Made by a program: the position numbers and the translations under genes
The notes under the pieces: generated by a model
Databases searched by the model: none
The model's input: the letters and a program-made list of their open reading frames with translations, nothing else
Told to the model about the DNA's origin: nothing
Source of the DNA: a virus
DNA length: 47,391 nucleotides
Reading direction: 5' to 3' (one strand)
IMG/VR virus record: IMGVR_UViG_3300025732_000071
Location: 1 to 47,391 of that record
Shown here: positions 8,111 through 16,676 of the stretch, in pieces
How positions within the stretch are numbered: position 1 is the stretch's first letter
Layout: every line of letters starts with the position of its first letter

Positions 8111-8757
8111 CCGTTTCGATCACCTACGGCTCGCCGGAGTACCCGTCGGCCGGCGTCACGCCGTACCGCAGCCTCATCAAATACACCGCCCCGGCGGCCT
8201 ATCCGGTGACGCTCGCGGAGGCGAAGACGCAGTGCCGCGTCGACACCTCAGATGAGGACACCTACCTCAATAGTCTGATCGCGATGGCGACGGAGTACGT
8301 CGAGAACGTGCTGGACGTCAGCCTCATCTCCCAGACGCTCGAGGCCCGCTATGACTGCTTTCCCTTGTGGGAGATCATCCTCCCCCGCCCGCCGATGGCA
8401 AGCGGCACGGTGACGGTCATCTACCGCGACGAGGCCGGTGTCAGCCAGACGATCACCTCGGCGGCCGGGGCATTTCAGACCGACTACTACGCAACACCAG
8501 GCCGCATCTATCCGCAGTTCGGCGGCGTCTGGCCGGCGGTGCGTGGCGACGAGAACAGCGTCATCGTCCGCTGGCCGGCAGGCTACGGGGCGAGCGGCTC
8601 AAGCGTGCCGAGCACGGTCAAGGGTCTGATCCTTCTCCTCGTCGCCCACTGGTTCGAGATGCGACAGCCAGTGGTCACAGGCTTCAGCCAAGTGCTGCCG
8701 GTGCCGCAGACGTTCGACACGCTCCTGGCGGCGTCCGGCTGGGGAGGCTACCGATGA
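8107..8757 (+). CDS. Head-tail connector (gp6-like)
   Basis: 216-residue protein of the gp6-like connector family, forming the ring below the portal. The helical N-terminal segment PVTLAEAKTQCRVDTSDEDTYLNSLIAMA at about 36-64, the central beta region with ILPRPPMASGTVTVIYRD, and the C-terminal helix (VPSTVKGLILLLVAHWFEMR) are characteristic. It starts on an ATGA overlap and ends on another, placing it firmly in the neck operon. Confidence 0.88.
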   Translation: MTVSITYGSPEYPSAGVTPYRSLIKYTAPAAYPVTLAEAKTQCRVDTSDEDTYLNSLIAMATEYVENVLDVSLISQTLEARYDCFPLWEIILPRPPMASGTVTVIYRDEAGVSQTITSAAGAFQTDYYATPGRIYPQFGGVWPAVRGDENSVIVRWPAGYGASGSSVPSTVKGLILLLVAHWFEMRQPVVTGFSQVLPVPQTFDTLLAASGWGGYR

Positions 8758-9239
8758 GCCTCCAGGCCCATGTGCAGGCAAAAGTGCAGGCACGTTCGCA
8801 GCTCGCGAATGGCCTCACGACGGAGATTGCCGACCACCCGCTGACGTTCTTCTTCGACGTCGGCGACTGCACGAAGGTTTGGAGCGACCGCCGCACGTTC
8901 TCTGCGGGGCTAGACGAGGTCGACTTCTCGGCCATCGGCATCGGCACGGTGAAGTTGCTCTGCATCAAGAACCTGTCGACAACGAGCCAGATCGCCCTGT
9001 CGGCCGGCTGGACGGGGAGCCAGTTCAGCCTGTTCCGGCAGGACGTCACGGCCTGGAACTTCTCGCCGATCATCAACCTCGGGGCGCTGACGCTCCGCGG
9101 CTACCCGATCCGCGAGGGCGGCGCGTTCATGCTGTCCTGCCCCAACTCGGCCGGCTTCGCCACGACGTCCGGCGGGAGCATCCTCCGCGTCGGTGGGACG
9201 ACGGGCCAGAACTACGAAATCTACGTCATGGGAACCTGA
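8754..9239 (+). CDS. Structural protein, IKNLSTT family (copy 1)
   Basis: 161-residue beta-rich protein of unknown function. The central line GTVKLLCIKNLSTTSQIALS is echoed in the next gene (IKLVYVKNTSTTQDLRI) and at 16677 (VGIAFVRNLSTATSATAQV), so the window holds three relatives of one structural family. The ATG at 8754 overlaps the connector stop (ATGA); a longer frame from 8367 in the same phase is a shadow of the connector gene. The position suggests a neck, tail-tip or virion-surface protein. Confidence 0.7.
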   Translation: MSLQAHVQAKVQARSQLANGLTTEIADHPLTFFFDVGDCTKVWSDRRTFSAGLDEVDFSAIGIGTVKLLCIKNLSTTSQIALSAGWTGSQFSLFRQDVTAWNFSPIINLGALTLRGYPIREGGAFMLSCPNSAGFATTSGGSILRVGGTTGQNYEIYVMGT

Positions 9240-9243
9240 TTAG

Positions 9244-9750
9244 ATGGCACTCACCGCCCAGATCGCCCTCTCCATCCTCGCCCATGAGACGTCCAGCGGC
9301 GACCTGTCGCGGACGCTGCGGGCCACGCCGGCCAACTACGCGCTTCGGCTCACAGACGGCACCGGGGCCAACCAGGCGCAGGTGGTGTGGAGCGACTCGC
9401 GGACGGCGACGACGTCGAACGACGACCTGATGCTCTGGAATCTCTCCGACACACGCGACGGCGCCGCGGTGACGGTGGCGTTCACGCAGATCAAGTTGGT
9501 CTATGTGAAGAACACGAGCACAACGCAAGACCTTCGGATCGGCGGCATTTCTGGCGTTGGCGCGTTCGCCGGGCTGCCGATCAACCTGTCGCTCACGCTC
9601 CCGCCTGGCGGGTGCTACTTGTTTTCCGCCCCGACTGACAGCGGCGTCGTCGTGACTGCTTCGGCGTCCGCTTCCGCCGCCCGATTCTCGGCCGCCTCCG
9701 GCTCCTGCACCTACGAAGTTCTGTTCATCGGCGAAGGCACGGTCACATGA
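9244..9750 (+). CDS. Structural protein, IKNLSTT family (copy 2)
   Basis: 168-residue beta-rich protein, likely a diverged tandem duplicate of the preceding gene. It shares VWSDSRT near residue 40 with VWSDRRT of copy 1, plus the KLVYVKNTSTT strand and a Gly/Cys/Ser-rich end (PPGGCYLF against REGGAFML). It starts 4 bases after the previous stop and overlaps the next gene by 4 bases. Exact role unknown. Confidence 0.68.
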   Translation: MALTAQIALSILAHETSSGDLSRTLRATPANYALRLTDGTGANQAQVVWSDSRTATTSNDDLMLWNLSDTRDGAAVTVAFTQIKLVYVKNTSTTQDLRIGGISGVGAFAGLPINLSLTLPPGGCYLFSAPTDSGVVVTASASASAARFSAASGSCTYEVLFIGEGTVT

Positions 9751-10064
9751 TCATCGGGACCATGCGTGAGCGGGTCGCGATTAAGTCTCAGACGGAGGTG
9801 CGCAAGCCCTCCGGCGAGACGGTCATGGACTGGGACACCACCGTCGCCACGGTGTGGGCGAGCGTCAGCGGCCTCTCGAGCCGTGACATCCTCCAGGCCC
9901 AGCAGGCCAACGTGATCGCGACCCACCGCATCCGCATCCGCTACCGTGCCGACGTCACGCATCTCAACCGCCTCGTCTGGCGAGGCCGTACGATGGAAAT
10001 TGCAGCGGTCGTCGAGCGTGACAACCGCACGGCCTTGGAAATCCTGGCCCGCGAGGTGCAGTGA
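9747..10064 (+). CDS. Head closure / head-tail joining protein
   Basis: 105-residue protein of the Phage_H_T_join family, which plugs the connector and joins head to tail. The family pattern is visible: an N-terminal MRERVAIKS line, a tryptophan strand (ATVWASVSGLSSRDIL), THRIRIRYRADVTHLNRLVWRGRTMEI, and a final EILAREV strand. Length is normal. Coupled by ATGA at the start and TGATG at the end. Confidence 0.87.
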   Translation: MIIGTMRERVAIKSQTEVRKPSGETVMDWDTTVATVWASVSGLSSRDILQAQQANVIATHRIRIRYRADVTHLNRLVWRGRTMEIAAVVERDNRTALEILAREVQ

Positions 10065-10810
10065 TGGCGGTACTCATTGACGCAACGCAGCCGCGTGACT
10101 TCGGGGGGCAGTCTGCCAAGCAGATCGTCGAAGGGTTCGTCAGCATCCAGACGGCCGGCGCTCGCGAGGTCGCAAAAGAGCTTGAGCTGATGGCCCTACG
10201 GGCCATGAAAGACCCCGGCCAACTGAAAGCCAAGGCCGCCAAGAAGGCGTCGGAGATCATTCGCAAGGGCTACAAGTCCAAGATCAACAACGTCACCGAC
10301 AACCTCGGCAAGTCGATAACGACGCGGATTCGGCAGTACGAAGGGGCGACGGTCGCGATCACCGGCCCGCGAGTCACCGGCCCCGTCGGCGCCGACCCTG
10401 ACATGGGGAGCGGGAATCACGCCTGGCTGGTCGAGTTCGGGACCGGCGCTCGCAAGCCCGGCACGCAGGGACGCCGCACCTACGTCAACGTCCACCAAAT
10501 GATCAACGGGAAGATGAAGCGGGCCGGCACGTTCAATAACGAGCAGTTTGCGAGCATGGGCCGCGGCTACTACTTCCTCATGGGGTCGAAGAATGAGCGG
10601 ACGCGGCAGGCCAAGATGGGCGTCGGCTACCCGCACGACTTCGGCTCCGACGCTCCAGGCGAGATGCACCCGATCACGCTGAAGCCGGGCGAGACAATCC
10701 GCCCCATGCCAGCCAAGAACCTGATGCAGAAGACGATCTCCGAGAACTCCTCGGCCGTCCTGGCGTCCCTCATCGCAAACATGAAGACCTACATCGAGGA
10801 ACTCCGGTGA
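10064..10810 (+). CDS. Tail completion / neck protein (HK97 gp10-like)
   Basis: 248-residue protein between the head-closure and terminator genes. The region HAWLVEFGTGARKPGTQGRRTY is the hallmark of HK97 gp10-type proteins (W-L-V-E-F-G-T-G). An early Lys/Ala-rich helix (KAAKKASEIIRKGYKSKI) also fits. It is longer than typical gp10 (about 150-170), with an extra segment around residues 150-215 containing MGRGYYFLMGSKNERTRQAK. ATG at 10064 overlaps the previous stop; an in-phase GTG lies one codon upstream. Confidence 0.8.
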   Translation: MAVLIDATQPRDFGGQSAKQIVEGFVSIQTAGAREVAKELELMALRAMKDPGQLKAKAAKKASEIIRKGYKSKINNVTDNLGKSITTRIRQYEGATVAITGPRVTGPVGADPDMGSGNHAWLVEFGTGARKPGTQGRRTYVNVHQMINGKMKRAGTFNNEQFASMGRGYYFLMGSKNERTRQAKMGVGYPHDFGSDAPGEMHPITLKPGETIRPMPAKNLMQKTISENSSAVLASLIANMKTYIEELR

Positions 10811-11232
10811 TCATCAAGCCCGAGGACTACGTCTTTTACCGGCTGACGAGCGTCCCGGCGGTCGCCCGCCTCGTCGGCTTCAACGTCTACCCGATCGCCG
10901 TGCCGAAGTCGGCAGGGTTCCCCTTCATTGTCTACAAGCGGCAGAACATCATCCGCGAGGCCAGCCTGACCGGGCCGATGTTCATGCCGCTCTTGTCCAT
11001 CCAGGTGGCCTCCTGGGCGCTCACGCACGACGCCGCCAGGGAGTTGGGAGACGAGGTTCGGCTTGCTCTGGATGGCAACACCGGCACGGCAATGGGGGTT
11101 ACAATCAGTGATATGAGGCTCGTCAGCGAAACTGACGATTTCCTCGATCCTACGGCCGTCGGAGCACAACTCCCGCCGGCTTACGAGGTCAGGCAACTGT
11201 ATCAGATCAGGTGGCAAGAGGCCGCCTCGTAA
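10807..11232 (+). CDS. Tail terminator (DUF3168/gp17-like)
   Basis: 141-residue protein that should cap the tail tube at the head-proximal end. The pattern fits: short helix with LTSVPAVARLVG, then VYPIAVPKSAGFPFIVYKR, a strand SIQVASWALTHDAARELGDEVRLAL, and a C-terminal YEVRQLYQIRW strand. It starts at a GTG overlapping the previous stop (GTGA). The next gene lies behind a 39-base gap holding a promoter-like motif and a CsrA-type hairpin. Confidence 0.82.
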   Translation: MIIKPEDYVFYRLTSVPAVARLVGFNVYPIAVPKSAGFPFIVYKRQNIIREASLTGPMFMPLLSIQVASWALTHDAARELGDEVRLALDGNTGTAMGVTISDMRLVSETDDFLDPTAVGAQLPPAYEVRQLYQIRWQEAAS

Positions 11233-11250
11233 CCCTACAGGTCACGACAC
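11231..11250 (+). promoter_or_regulatory. Putative phage promoter P2 (tail tube)
   Basis: AACCCTAC, aggtca, CGACAC: a copy of the nine-fold motif with one deviation at the first base. It starts at the end of the tail-terminator gene and 22 bases before the tail-tube leader hairpin, the same spacing as before the capsid gene. Confidence 0.4.
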
Positions 11251-11252
11251 TG

Positions 11253-11266
11253 GCGCAAGGAGGCGC
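11253..11266 (+). promoter_or_regulatory. CsrA-type hairpin GCGC-AAGGAG-GCGC
   Basis: Perfect 4-bp GC stem closing a six-base AAGGAG loop that is also the ribosome site of the tail-tube gene (ATG at 11272). CsrA binding here would directly compete with ribosomes. Confidence 0.62.
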
Positions 11267-11271
11267 GACTC

Positions 11272-11607
11272 ATGGCAGGCGTTTCGGCACAGGGACTCAC
11301 GTTCTCGTTCGGCGGGTCCAACCTCACGGTCACCTCGGTCCAGGTCAATGACACCCAAGACCTCATCGACGGCAGCCACCTGGGCATCGCCCCGAACGGC
11401 CGTCGGGAGTACGTCGGTGGCTTCGCGACCGACCGCGAGGTGCAGATCGACTACATCTCCACGAACATCCTCACGGCCGGCGTGTCCGGCTCTCTGTCGA
11501 TCTCCGGCCCGATCTCGTTCAGCGGCAACGCGACGATCGCGTCGTCTTCGATCGGCGGTTCGGTCGGCGCCCTCGTCTCCGGGAGTGCGACGTTCCGAGT
11601 CGCGTAA
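11272..11607 (+). CDS. Tail-tube-like protein 1
   Basis: 111-residue beta-rich Ser/Gly/Ile protein (MAGVSAQGLTFSFGGSNLTV) in the place of the major tail tube gene, between terminator and tail chaperones. Its own promoter-like motif and leader hairpin suggest high, regulated expression, as for a tube protein. The next gene begins with nearly the same words (MAGFAAQGATFTFTGSKGEF), so the two are tandem paralogues. Which one builds the tube cannot be told from sequence. Confidence 0.68.
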   Translation: MAGVSAQGLTFSFGGSNLTVTSVQVNDTQDLIDGSHLGIAPNGRREYVGGFATDREVQIDYISTNILTAGVSGSLSISGPISFSGNATIASSSIGGSVGALVSGSATFRVA

Positions 11608-11610
11608 GCG

Positions 11611-11994
11611 ATGGCGGGATTCGCTGCCCAAGGGGCGACATTCACGTTCACTGGCTCCAAGGGCGAGTTCAAGGGAGCCATCGTCGGGATCAGCGTCGAG
11701 ACGCCGGTCGCGGAGATCGTCGATATGACGTCTCCAAGCGACCCTTCTGGGACGTCCATCCTCGTCCCGACGGGCGAGTGGTCTGGCGGGAGCATCTCCC
11801 TGGACTTCATCGCCACGACGGCTACCGGAGACGTTCAGGACATCGTCAGGGGCATCGGCCAACTGACGTTCGCATCGCCCAAGTGGACGGTGTCGCGACG
11901 GGCAATTCTTGAGTCTGCCAATACGGAGGCTCGTGTCGGGGAGTTGGTGCGAGGGACTGCAAACTTCAAGGTCACAGATTACGCAGGAACCTGA
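11611..11994 (+). CDS. Tail-tube-like protein 2
   Basis: 127-residue paralogue of the preceding gene. Both have the AQG-TF-F opening, a central conserved strand (WSGGSISLDFIATT against ATDREVQIDYIST), and a closing strand (ELVRGTANFKV against ALVSGSATFRV). Three bases separate the genes. Possibly two tube subunits, or a tube protein and a tail-tip variant. Confidence 0.68.
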   Translation: MAGFAAQGATFTFTGSKGEFKGAIVGISVETPVAEIVDMTSPSDPSGTSILVPTGEWSGGSISLDFIATTATGDVQDIVRGIGQLTFASPKWTVSRRAILESANTEARVGELVRGTANFKVTDYAGT

Positions 11995-11997
11995 TTC

Positions 11998-12372
11998 ATG
12001 GCGTTGAGCAAGGCGAAGATTCTGGCGGCGAAGGATGTGAAGTTGTCCGAAGCGGTCCCCGTGCCGGAGTGGGGCGGTGACGTCTACATCCGCACCATCA
12101 GCGGCACCGAACGCGACAAGTTCGAGGAAGCCTACAGCGAGCAGAAGATGAAGGCGTTCCGCGTTCGCTTCCTCGTGATGACGCTGGCCGACGAGTCGGG
12201 CGAGCGGCTGTTCGCCGACGCCGACATCGACGCCCTCGGCGGCAAGTCCAGCGTCGTGATCAACCGTCTCTTCGACAAGGCGTGGCAGCACAACGCCTTC
12301 ACCGACGAGGCCGTGGATGCGCTGGGAAACGGTTCACAGACCGCCCCGAGCGAAAGTTCTACTTCGACCTAG
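11998..12372 (+). CDS. Tail assembly chaperone G (unshifted)
   Basis: 124-residue product of the zero frame, equivalent to lambda gpG. The sequence from residue 20 (VPEWGGDVYIRTISGTERDKF) resembles the tail-chaperone family, and FRVRFLVMTLADESGERLF with DIDALG follows. The last 13 residues (after GSQTAP) lie beyond the shift site and are low-complexity Ser/Thr. It lies just before the tape measure, the diagnostic position. It would coat the tape measure during tail assembly and is not part of the mature virion. Confidence 0.85.
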   Translation: MALSKAKILAAKDVKLSEAVPVPEWGGDVYIRTISGTERDKFEEAYSEQKMKAFRVRFLVMTLADESGERLFADADIDALGGKSSVVINRLFDKAWQHNAFTDEAVDALGNGSQTAPSESSTST

Positions 12373-12638
12373 CGCTGGCACTGGGCCGGTCGGTCAAAGA
12401 ACTGCTCGAGACGGTCGATTCGCAAGAATTGTCGGAGTGGTACGCCTACCAGCAGCGGTGGCCGCTGGAGAACAGTTGGCAACAGACGGCCAGGATATGC
12501 AGGACGATCATGGCGGCGTCCGGCAACTACAAGCGTGTGCCTGACGAAGAAGTGTTCATCCCAGCGTCGAAGCGGCCGAAGCAGTCGCAGGATGCGATGT
12601 TCTCCGAACTGATGAAGTTGCAGAAGCCTCAAGGATGA
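11998..12638 (+). CDS. Tail chaperone GT, -1 frameshift product
   Basis: A -1 slip at 12324-12330 joins 111 zero-frame codons to the overlapping frame that ends at 12638, giving about 213 residues. The added part (FYFDLALALGRSVKELLETV, then ELSEWYAYQQRWPLEN) is the classic T domain of lambda-like chaperones, with the SEW-AY pattern. The T part has no good start codon of its own, which supports expression only by frameshift. The ratio of G to GT is normally set by slippage efficiency and is critical for tail assembly. Confidence 0.85.
12324..12330 (+). other. Slippery heptamer G GGA AAC (-1 frameshift)
   Basis: In the zero frame the codons are CTG GGA AAC, so the heptamer GGGAAAC has the X XXY YYZ form and phase needed for tandem -1 slippage. 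It differs from lambda's GGGAAAG only in the last base. After the slip the reading continues AAA CGG TTC into the T-like domain. Confidence 0.85.
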
Positions 12639-12639
12639 G
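12628..12639 (+). promoter_or_regulatory. Weak CsrA-type hairpin (tape measure)
   Basis: CTC (12628-12630) and GAG (12637-12639) flank AAGGAT, the ribosome site of the tape measure (ATG at 12643). The stem is only 3 bp, so it is a weaker example of the AAGGA-in-loop theme and could be chance. Confidence 0.3.
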
Positions 12640-12642
12640 ACG

Positions 12643-15600
12643 ATGGCTGGACGCGGCTACCTCGGCAAAATCTCGGCGATCCTCACGGCAGACTCCAAGG
12701 GGCTGTCGCGAGGGCTGAACGCCGGCGCCAAGGACGTCACGCAGTTCGCGAGGAAGATTCAAAGCACGATCTCCGGCGCCACGGGCCGCGCGGGCCGCGA
12801 GTTCGACAACATCCTGACCCCGCTGCAAAAGTTGCAGCGGGCGCTCAAGGTCGGCGTCGGCCAGAATCTCAAGTTAGTCAATCAGCAGGAAGTGCAGGCG
12901 ATCCGGCAGTTCGCCGAGGCCGCCGAGCGGATCGCCAAGCCCGTCTCGCAGGCCAGGGGCGACCTCGCTGGCCTGTCGGCCGAGGTGCAGCGGAACTTCG
13001 CCCCGGCGCTCGAGTCGGCGCAGAAGGCGGCCGAGCAACTCCGCACCTCAATCGGCAACGGCGCCAGGGTCAGCGAGCGCGACTTTGCCAACCTTGAGGC
13101 GCGGATCAACCGCGTCACGCAGGCCGCGAGCCGCCTCCGCGAGGCGGGCCAGGCGACCGCGGGCCTCGCCTCCGGCCAGGAACTCCGCTTCCAGCGCCCT
13201 GGCTTCCTTCAGCAGACGTCCCGTGCCGCCGCTCTCCAGCAGCAGGCCGCGGCCCTGTCGCCAGAGCAGATTCAAGGCAGCGGCGTGGCGGCCCTCGTCG
13301 GCCAGCAGCGGCAGGCGGCCCAGGAGGCGGCGAATCTCCTCTCCACGCTCGAGCGCATCCGCGTCACGCGAAATGGAGACGCGCAGGCGGCCGAGGCCGC
13401 GTATGGCCGCCAGGTGGCGGCACTGCGGCTGGTCAACGACCAGTTGGAGCGAGAGATCACGCTGTCGCAGCAGGCGGCGAACGCCCAGAGAGAGGCCGCC
13501 GCTGACGCCCAGCGGCGGGCCGAGGCCGCTTCCAGGTTCCTCAATGTCGACCAGCGTGAGTCGAACCTCCTCGCGAGCCAAGGCCAGCAGCAGGATGTTC
13601 GTGCCTATCTCCAGCTTCTCGAGGAGTCGCGAGTCAGAACCGAGGCGCTGACAGACGCCCAGCGGCGCGCCGCTGCCGCATCCAGATTCCTCAACGTCGA
13701 CCAGCGCGAGTCGAACCTCATCGCGAACGAGGGCCAGCAGCAGGACATTCGCGAATACATCCAACTGCTTGAGCAGGCGCGGGCCAGAACGGAAGCACTG
13801 GCCGATGCCCAGCGGCGGGCCGAGGCTGCATCACGTTTCCTTGTTGTCGACCAGCGTGAGTCGAACCTCATCGCGAACGAGGGCCAGCAGACGGACGTCC
13901 GCGCCTATCTGCAACTACTTGAGGACGCGCGGGTTCGGACGGAGGCACTTGCCGACGCCCAGCGGCGGGCCGAAGCAGCTTCTAGGTTCCTCAACGTCGA
14001 CCAGCGTGGTTCGGACCTGTTGTCGAATCAGGGGGCAGCGTCTCGCGTCAACCCGCAGCAGGCGTTCCTTGACCGAGTCGGTGGTGAGATCACCGCCGTC
14101 CGCAATCAACTCCGCGAACTGCCTGACTTGGCTGGATCGCTTGGCCCGGTTGTCGACAACCTCACGACGCGGTGGCAAAACCTCGGCCGCGCCGGCGTCG
14201 GTTTTACGGCTGACCAACTGCGGCGAGTTCAGCAGGAGACGCAAGCCATCCAGGCTGCGCTCAACAGCCGCCGAGACATCGGCCAGCAGTTTCTGCAAAA
14301 CTTCGGTGGCGAGGGCGTCGCCGGCCTGTCGCTGGGCATCGACGAGCGGCAACTTCGCTCCGTCGGATCGCAGATCGAGTTCGTCCAGAACAGACTGTCT
14401 CGGCTGACTGCCGAGCAGCGAGGCCCGGCCGTCGCCGCTCTTGAGGCTTACAGACAGGCGGCATTCCGCGCTTTCTCTGGGACGGCAGACAGCGCGGAGC
14501 AGGCCGCGGCAGACGTTGCGAGAACCCGGCAGGAATTGATCCGCACCGCCGCGGCTGCGGAAGGCGTGCGACCTGGCCGATTCGCCGAAGACTTCCGGCG
14601 AGCCGGCGACGTCGCGCGTGGCTTCGGGGATAGGGCTGGCCTTGCCATCCAGCAGGCGGCGTTCGCCATCGAAGACTTCTTCAGCGTTACTGGTGGCCTT
14701 GATCAGCGAGTGCGTGCTGCTGGCAACAACATCTCGCAGCTTGGCTTCGTACTCGGAGGTACAACTGGACTTATTGTTGGCATCTCTACAGCCATCGGCG
14801 CGCAACTCGTCGCGGCCTTGATCAACTGGTACAACAACGGCCGAAAGACCGAAGACCAGACGAAGTCGTTGAGCGCAGCGCTCGCCGACCAAAAGCGAGT
14901 TGTCGACGCCCTAGCAGAGTCCTACAAGAAGGTCGCGGAGGCCGTTCAGGACGCTGGCCTGTCGCAGCGTGGGCAGAGAAATGCCTCCATTCGCCGCCAA
15001 GTCGAAGAGATTCAGCAGCAACAGCGACAGGCACGAGAGCAACGAGTTCAGTCCGTTGACATCGGCGTTGCGGCAGCGCGTGGAGACGTCGCAAGGTTTG
15101 AGCGAGAATTGGGCAGCGCTACAAGCCCCGAGCAGCAAGTTCGCGCTAGGTTGCAACTTCAGGCAGCACAAGAGCGGCAGCGGCAAGAAGAGCGGAGGGC
15201 CGTAAGCGATGCGGAGCGTCGTGCTCGCGGAAGTATTCGCAGCCAGGTGATTGACACGCTGGCGGCTAACTACAGAGCGGAAGCCGGGATTCTGACGATG
15301 GGCGGTGGCTCTGCGAGAGCAGAGCAACAAGTCGCCAATCTGCAAAACCTCGGACAGTCTCCGCAAGATGCACTCCGCGCTCTTCAGGCAAGAATCGACG
15401 AACTTGTTCAGCGAGGTGCAGAAGGTTCAATCATCCTTCCGCTTCAGCAACTCCGCGAACAACTGCTGACGCAGGTTCAGCAAATCGAAGCCGACAAACT
15501 CGCCGCCAGAATCAGCAGAGAAGCTCTGCGGATCGCGGACGCCATGAACGCCGCCCAGGCCGACATTGCCTCGGCATTTGATGGCGTCGTCGGCGCGAGT

Positions 15601-16674
15601 GGCATCGAGGACGAGATTGCCGCATTTGCCGAGTCACTGGCCCAGTTACAGAAGGCCGCAGGCGAGGCCGCCCAGGCAGGCCGCGTCGAAGAGGCCAGGG
15701 CGCTCAACAATGACATCAACGCCATCAAGGCCCATATCAACGCTCTCCGCGACGCCGCCGCGGCCGTGAAGACGTTCGGCTCCGAACTCGCAAGGTTGTC
15801 GGAGTCCGTCGCGCAGGACGTCGCGACGCTCGAGCAGCGGGCCGAGCAGGCCAGGCGCGAGGACGTCGCGCAAGGGACGAACGCGACTGGGGCGCAGAGG
15901 ACAAGGGCAGAGCGCGACCTGGAGGAGGCGCGAAAAGCGCAGAAGGAGTTTGAAGACAAGCGAGCGTCGGCCGTCGAAAAGATGGAGCAGGACGCTGTCA
16001 GGAACGGAGACAAGAGGTTCAAGCGACTCCGCGAAATCGACAGTATGCTGGCCGCGCCAGCGAACGGCGTCGGAGCCGACGGCACTCGAGGCGGAACGGC
16101 CGAGGAACGCGCTGCGGCTCGCGAGGAGAGGCGGCGGCTTGAGGCGAGCATCAACGCCGACGTCAACAACAACCCAGAAGTTCAGGCTGCCCGCCAGCGG
16201 CGAGACGACATGACGCGCCGTGCGGAGCGGGCAGCGTCAGGCGATCGTGGTCGCGAACTCGCGATGACGCCTGCGCAGCGAGCAAGGCGAGAGGTCGAAC
16301 AGAGCGCGAGGGACATAACCGAGGCGTTCACGGTCGAACTGCAAGGCCAGCGGTTCGTTGCCGACGTCGCTGGCCGCAACGCCGCCCTCAACCGCCTTGC
16401 CGAGCAGCAGATGCAGCAAGTCGCCCCGATGCTCGCCGGCTTCCGCGAGGAGCGACTCAACGCGATGCTCCAGGGGCCGTCGCGGGCGGCGCTCAACGTG
16501 GCCGACGCTCAGACGATGGAGGGGAACCGGGAACTCAATCGACTCCTCCGCGGCGACGATCCAAACAGGGACGTCAACCTCGTCGAACTTCAGAAGCAGT
16601 CGGATTTGCTGCAAGGCGTCATCGACGCGATCAACGAACAGGCCGGTGCAGACGTCGTGGAAATCAGAGGATAA
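12643..16674 (+). CDS. Tape measure protein
   Basis: 1343-residue, Ala/Gln/Arg-rich, mostly helical protein that sets tail length and is ejected with DNA. By the usual 0.15 nm per residue it predicts a tail near 200 nm. One hydrophobic segment (about residues 700-727; LGFVLGGTTGLIVGISTAIG) can span a membrane. Residues 288-460 are a tandem repeat of a 50-residue unit (DAQRRAEAASRFLNVDQRES plus 30 more), repeated at 13504, 13654, 13804 and 13954. Long coiled coils occupy 780-860 and 1085-1150. It follows the chaperone pair after 4 bases. Confidence 0.93.
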   Translation: MAGRGYLGKISAILTADSKGLSRGLNAGAKDVTQFARKIQSTISGATGRAGREFDNILTPLQKLQRALKVGVGQNLKLVNQQEVQAIRQFAEAAERIAKPVSQARGDLAGLSAEVQRNFAPALESAQKAAEQLRTSIGNGARVSERDFANLEARINRVTQAASRLREAGQATAGLASGQELRFQRPGFLQQTSRAAALQQQAAALSPEQIQGSGVAALVGQQRQAAQEAANLLSTLERIRVTRNGDAQAAEAAYGRQVAALRLVNDQLEREITLSQQAANAQREAAADAQRRAEAASRFLNVDQRESNLLASQGQQQDVRAYLQLLEESRVRTEALTDAQRRAAAASRFLNVDQRESNLIANEGQQQDIREYIQLLEQARARTEALADAQRRAEAASRFLVVDQRESNLIANEGQQTDVRAYLQLLEDARVRTEALADAQRRAEAASRFLNVDQRGSDLLSNQGAASRVNPQQAFLDRVGGEITAVRNQLRELPDLAGSLGPVVDNLTTRWQNLGRAGVGFTADQLRRVQQETQAIQAALNSRRDIGQQFLQNFGGEGVAGLSLGIDERQLRSVGSQIEFVQNRLSRLTAEQRGPAVAALEAYRQAAFRAFSGTADSAEQAAADVARTRQELIRTAAAAEGVRPGRFAEDFRRAGDVARGFGDRAGLAIQQAAFAIEDFFSVTGGLDQRVRAAGNNISQLGFVLGGTTGLIVGISTAIGAQLVAALINWYNNGRKTEDQTKSLSAALADQKRVVDALAESYKKVAEAVQDAGLSQRGQRNASIRRQVEEIQQQQRQAREQRVQSVDIGVAAARGDVARFERELGSATSPEQQVRARLQLQAAQERQRQEERRAVSDAERRARGSIRSQVIDTLAANYRAEAGILTMGGGSARAEQQVANLQNLGQSPQDALRALQARIDELVQRGAEGSIILPLQQLREQLLTQVQQIEADKLAARISREALRIADAMNAAQADIASAFDGVVGASGIEDEIAAFAESLAQLQKAAGEAAQAGRVEEARALNNDINAIKAHINALRDAAAAVKTFGSELARLSESVAQDVATLEQRAEQARREDVAQGTNATGAQRTRAERDLEEARKAQKEFEDKRASAVEKMEQDAVRNGDKRFKRLREIDSMLAAPANGVGADGTRGGTAEERAAAREERRRLEASINADVNNNPEVQAARQRRDDMTRRAERAASGDRGRELAMTPAQRARREVEQSARDITEAFTVELQGQRFVADVAGRNAALNRLAEQQMQQVAPMLAGFREERLNAMLQGPSRAALNVADAQTMEGNRELNRLLRGDDPNRDVNLVELQKQSDLLQGVIDAINEQAGADVVEIRG
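13504..14022 (+). repeat. 150-bp tandem repeats in tape measure gene
   Basis: Units start at 13504, 13654, 13804 and 13954, exactly 150 bp apart; the fourth is partial. Each begins GA(C/T)GCCCAGCGGCG and encodes DAQRRA-AASRFL-VDQRES. Copies differ mainly at third positions and a few residues (LASQ/IANE), so they are diverged but in register. Gain or loss of a unit would change tail length by 50 residues. Confidence 0.9.
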
Positions 16675-16676
16675 AC

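Noticed and set aside
13504-14022. CRISPR or mobile element in the tape measure
   Set aside because: In-frame 150-bp coding repeats with no spacers or transposase.
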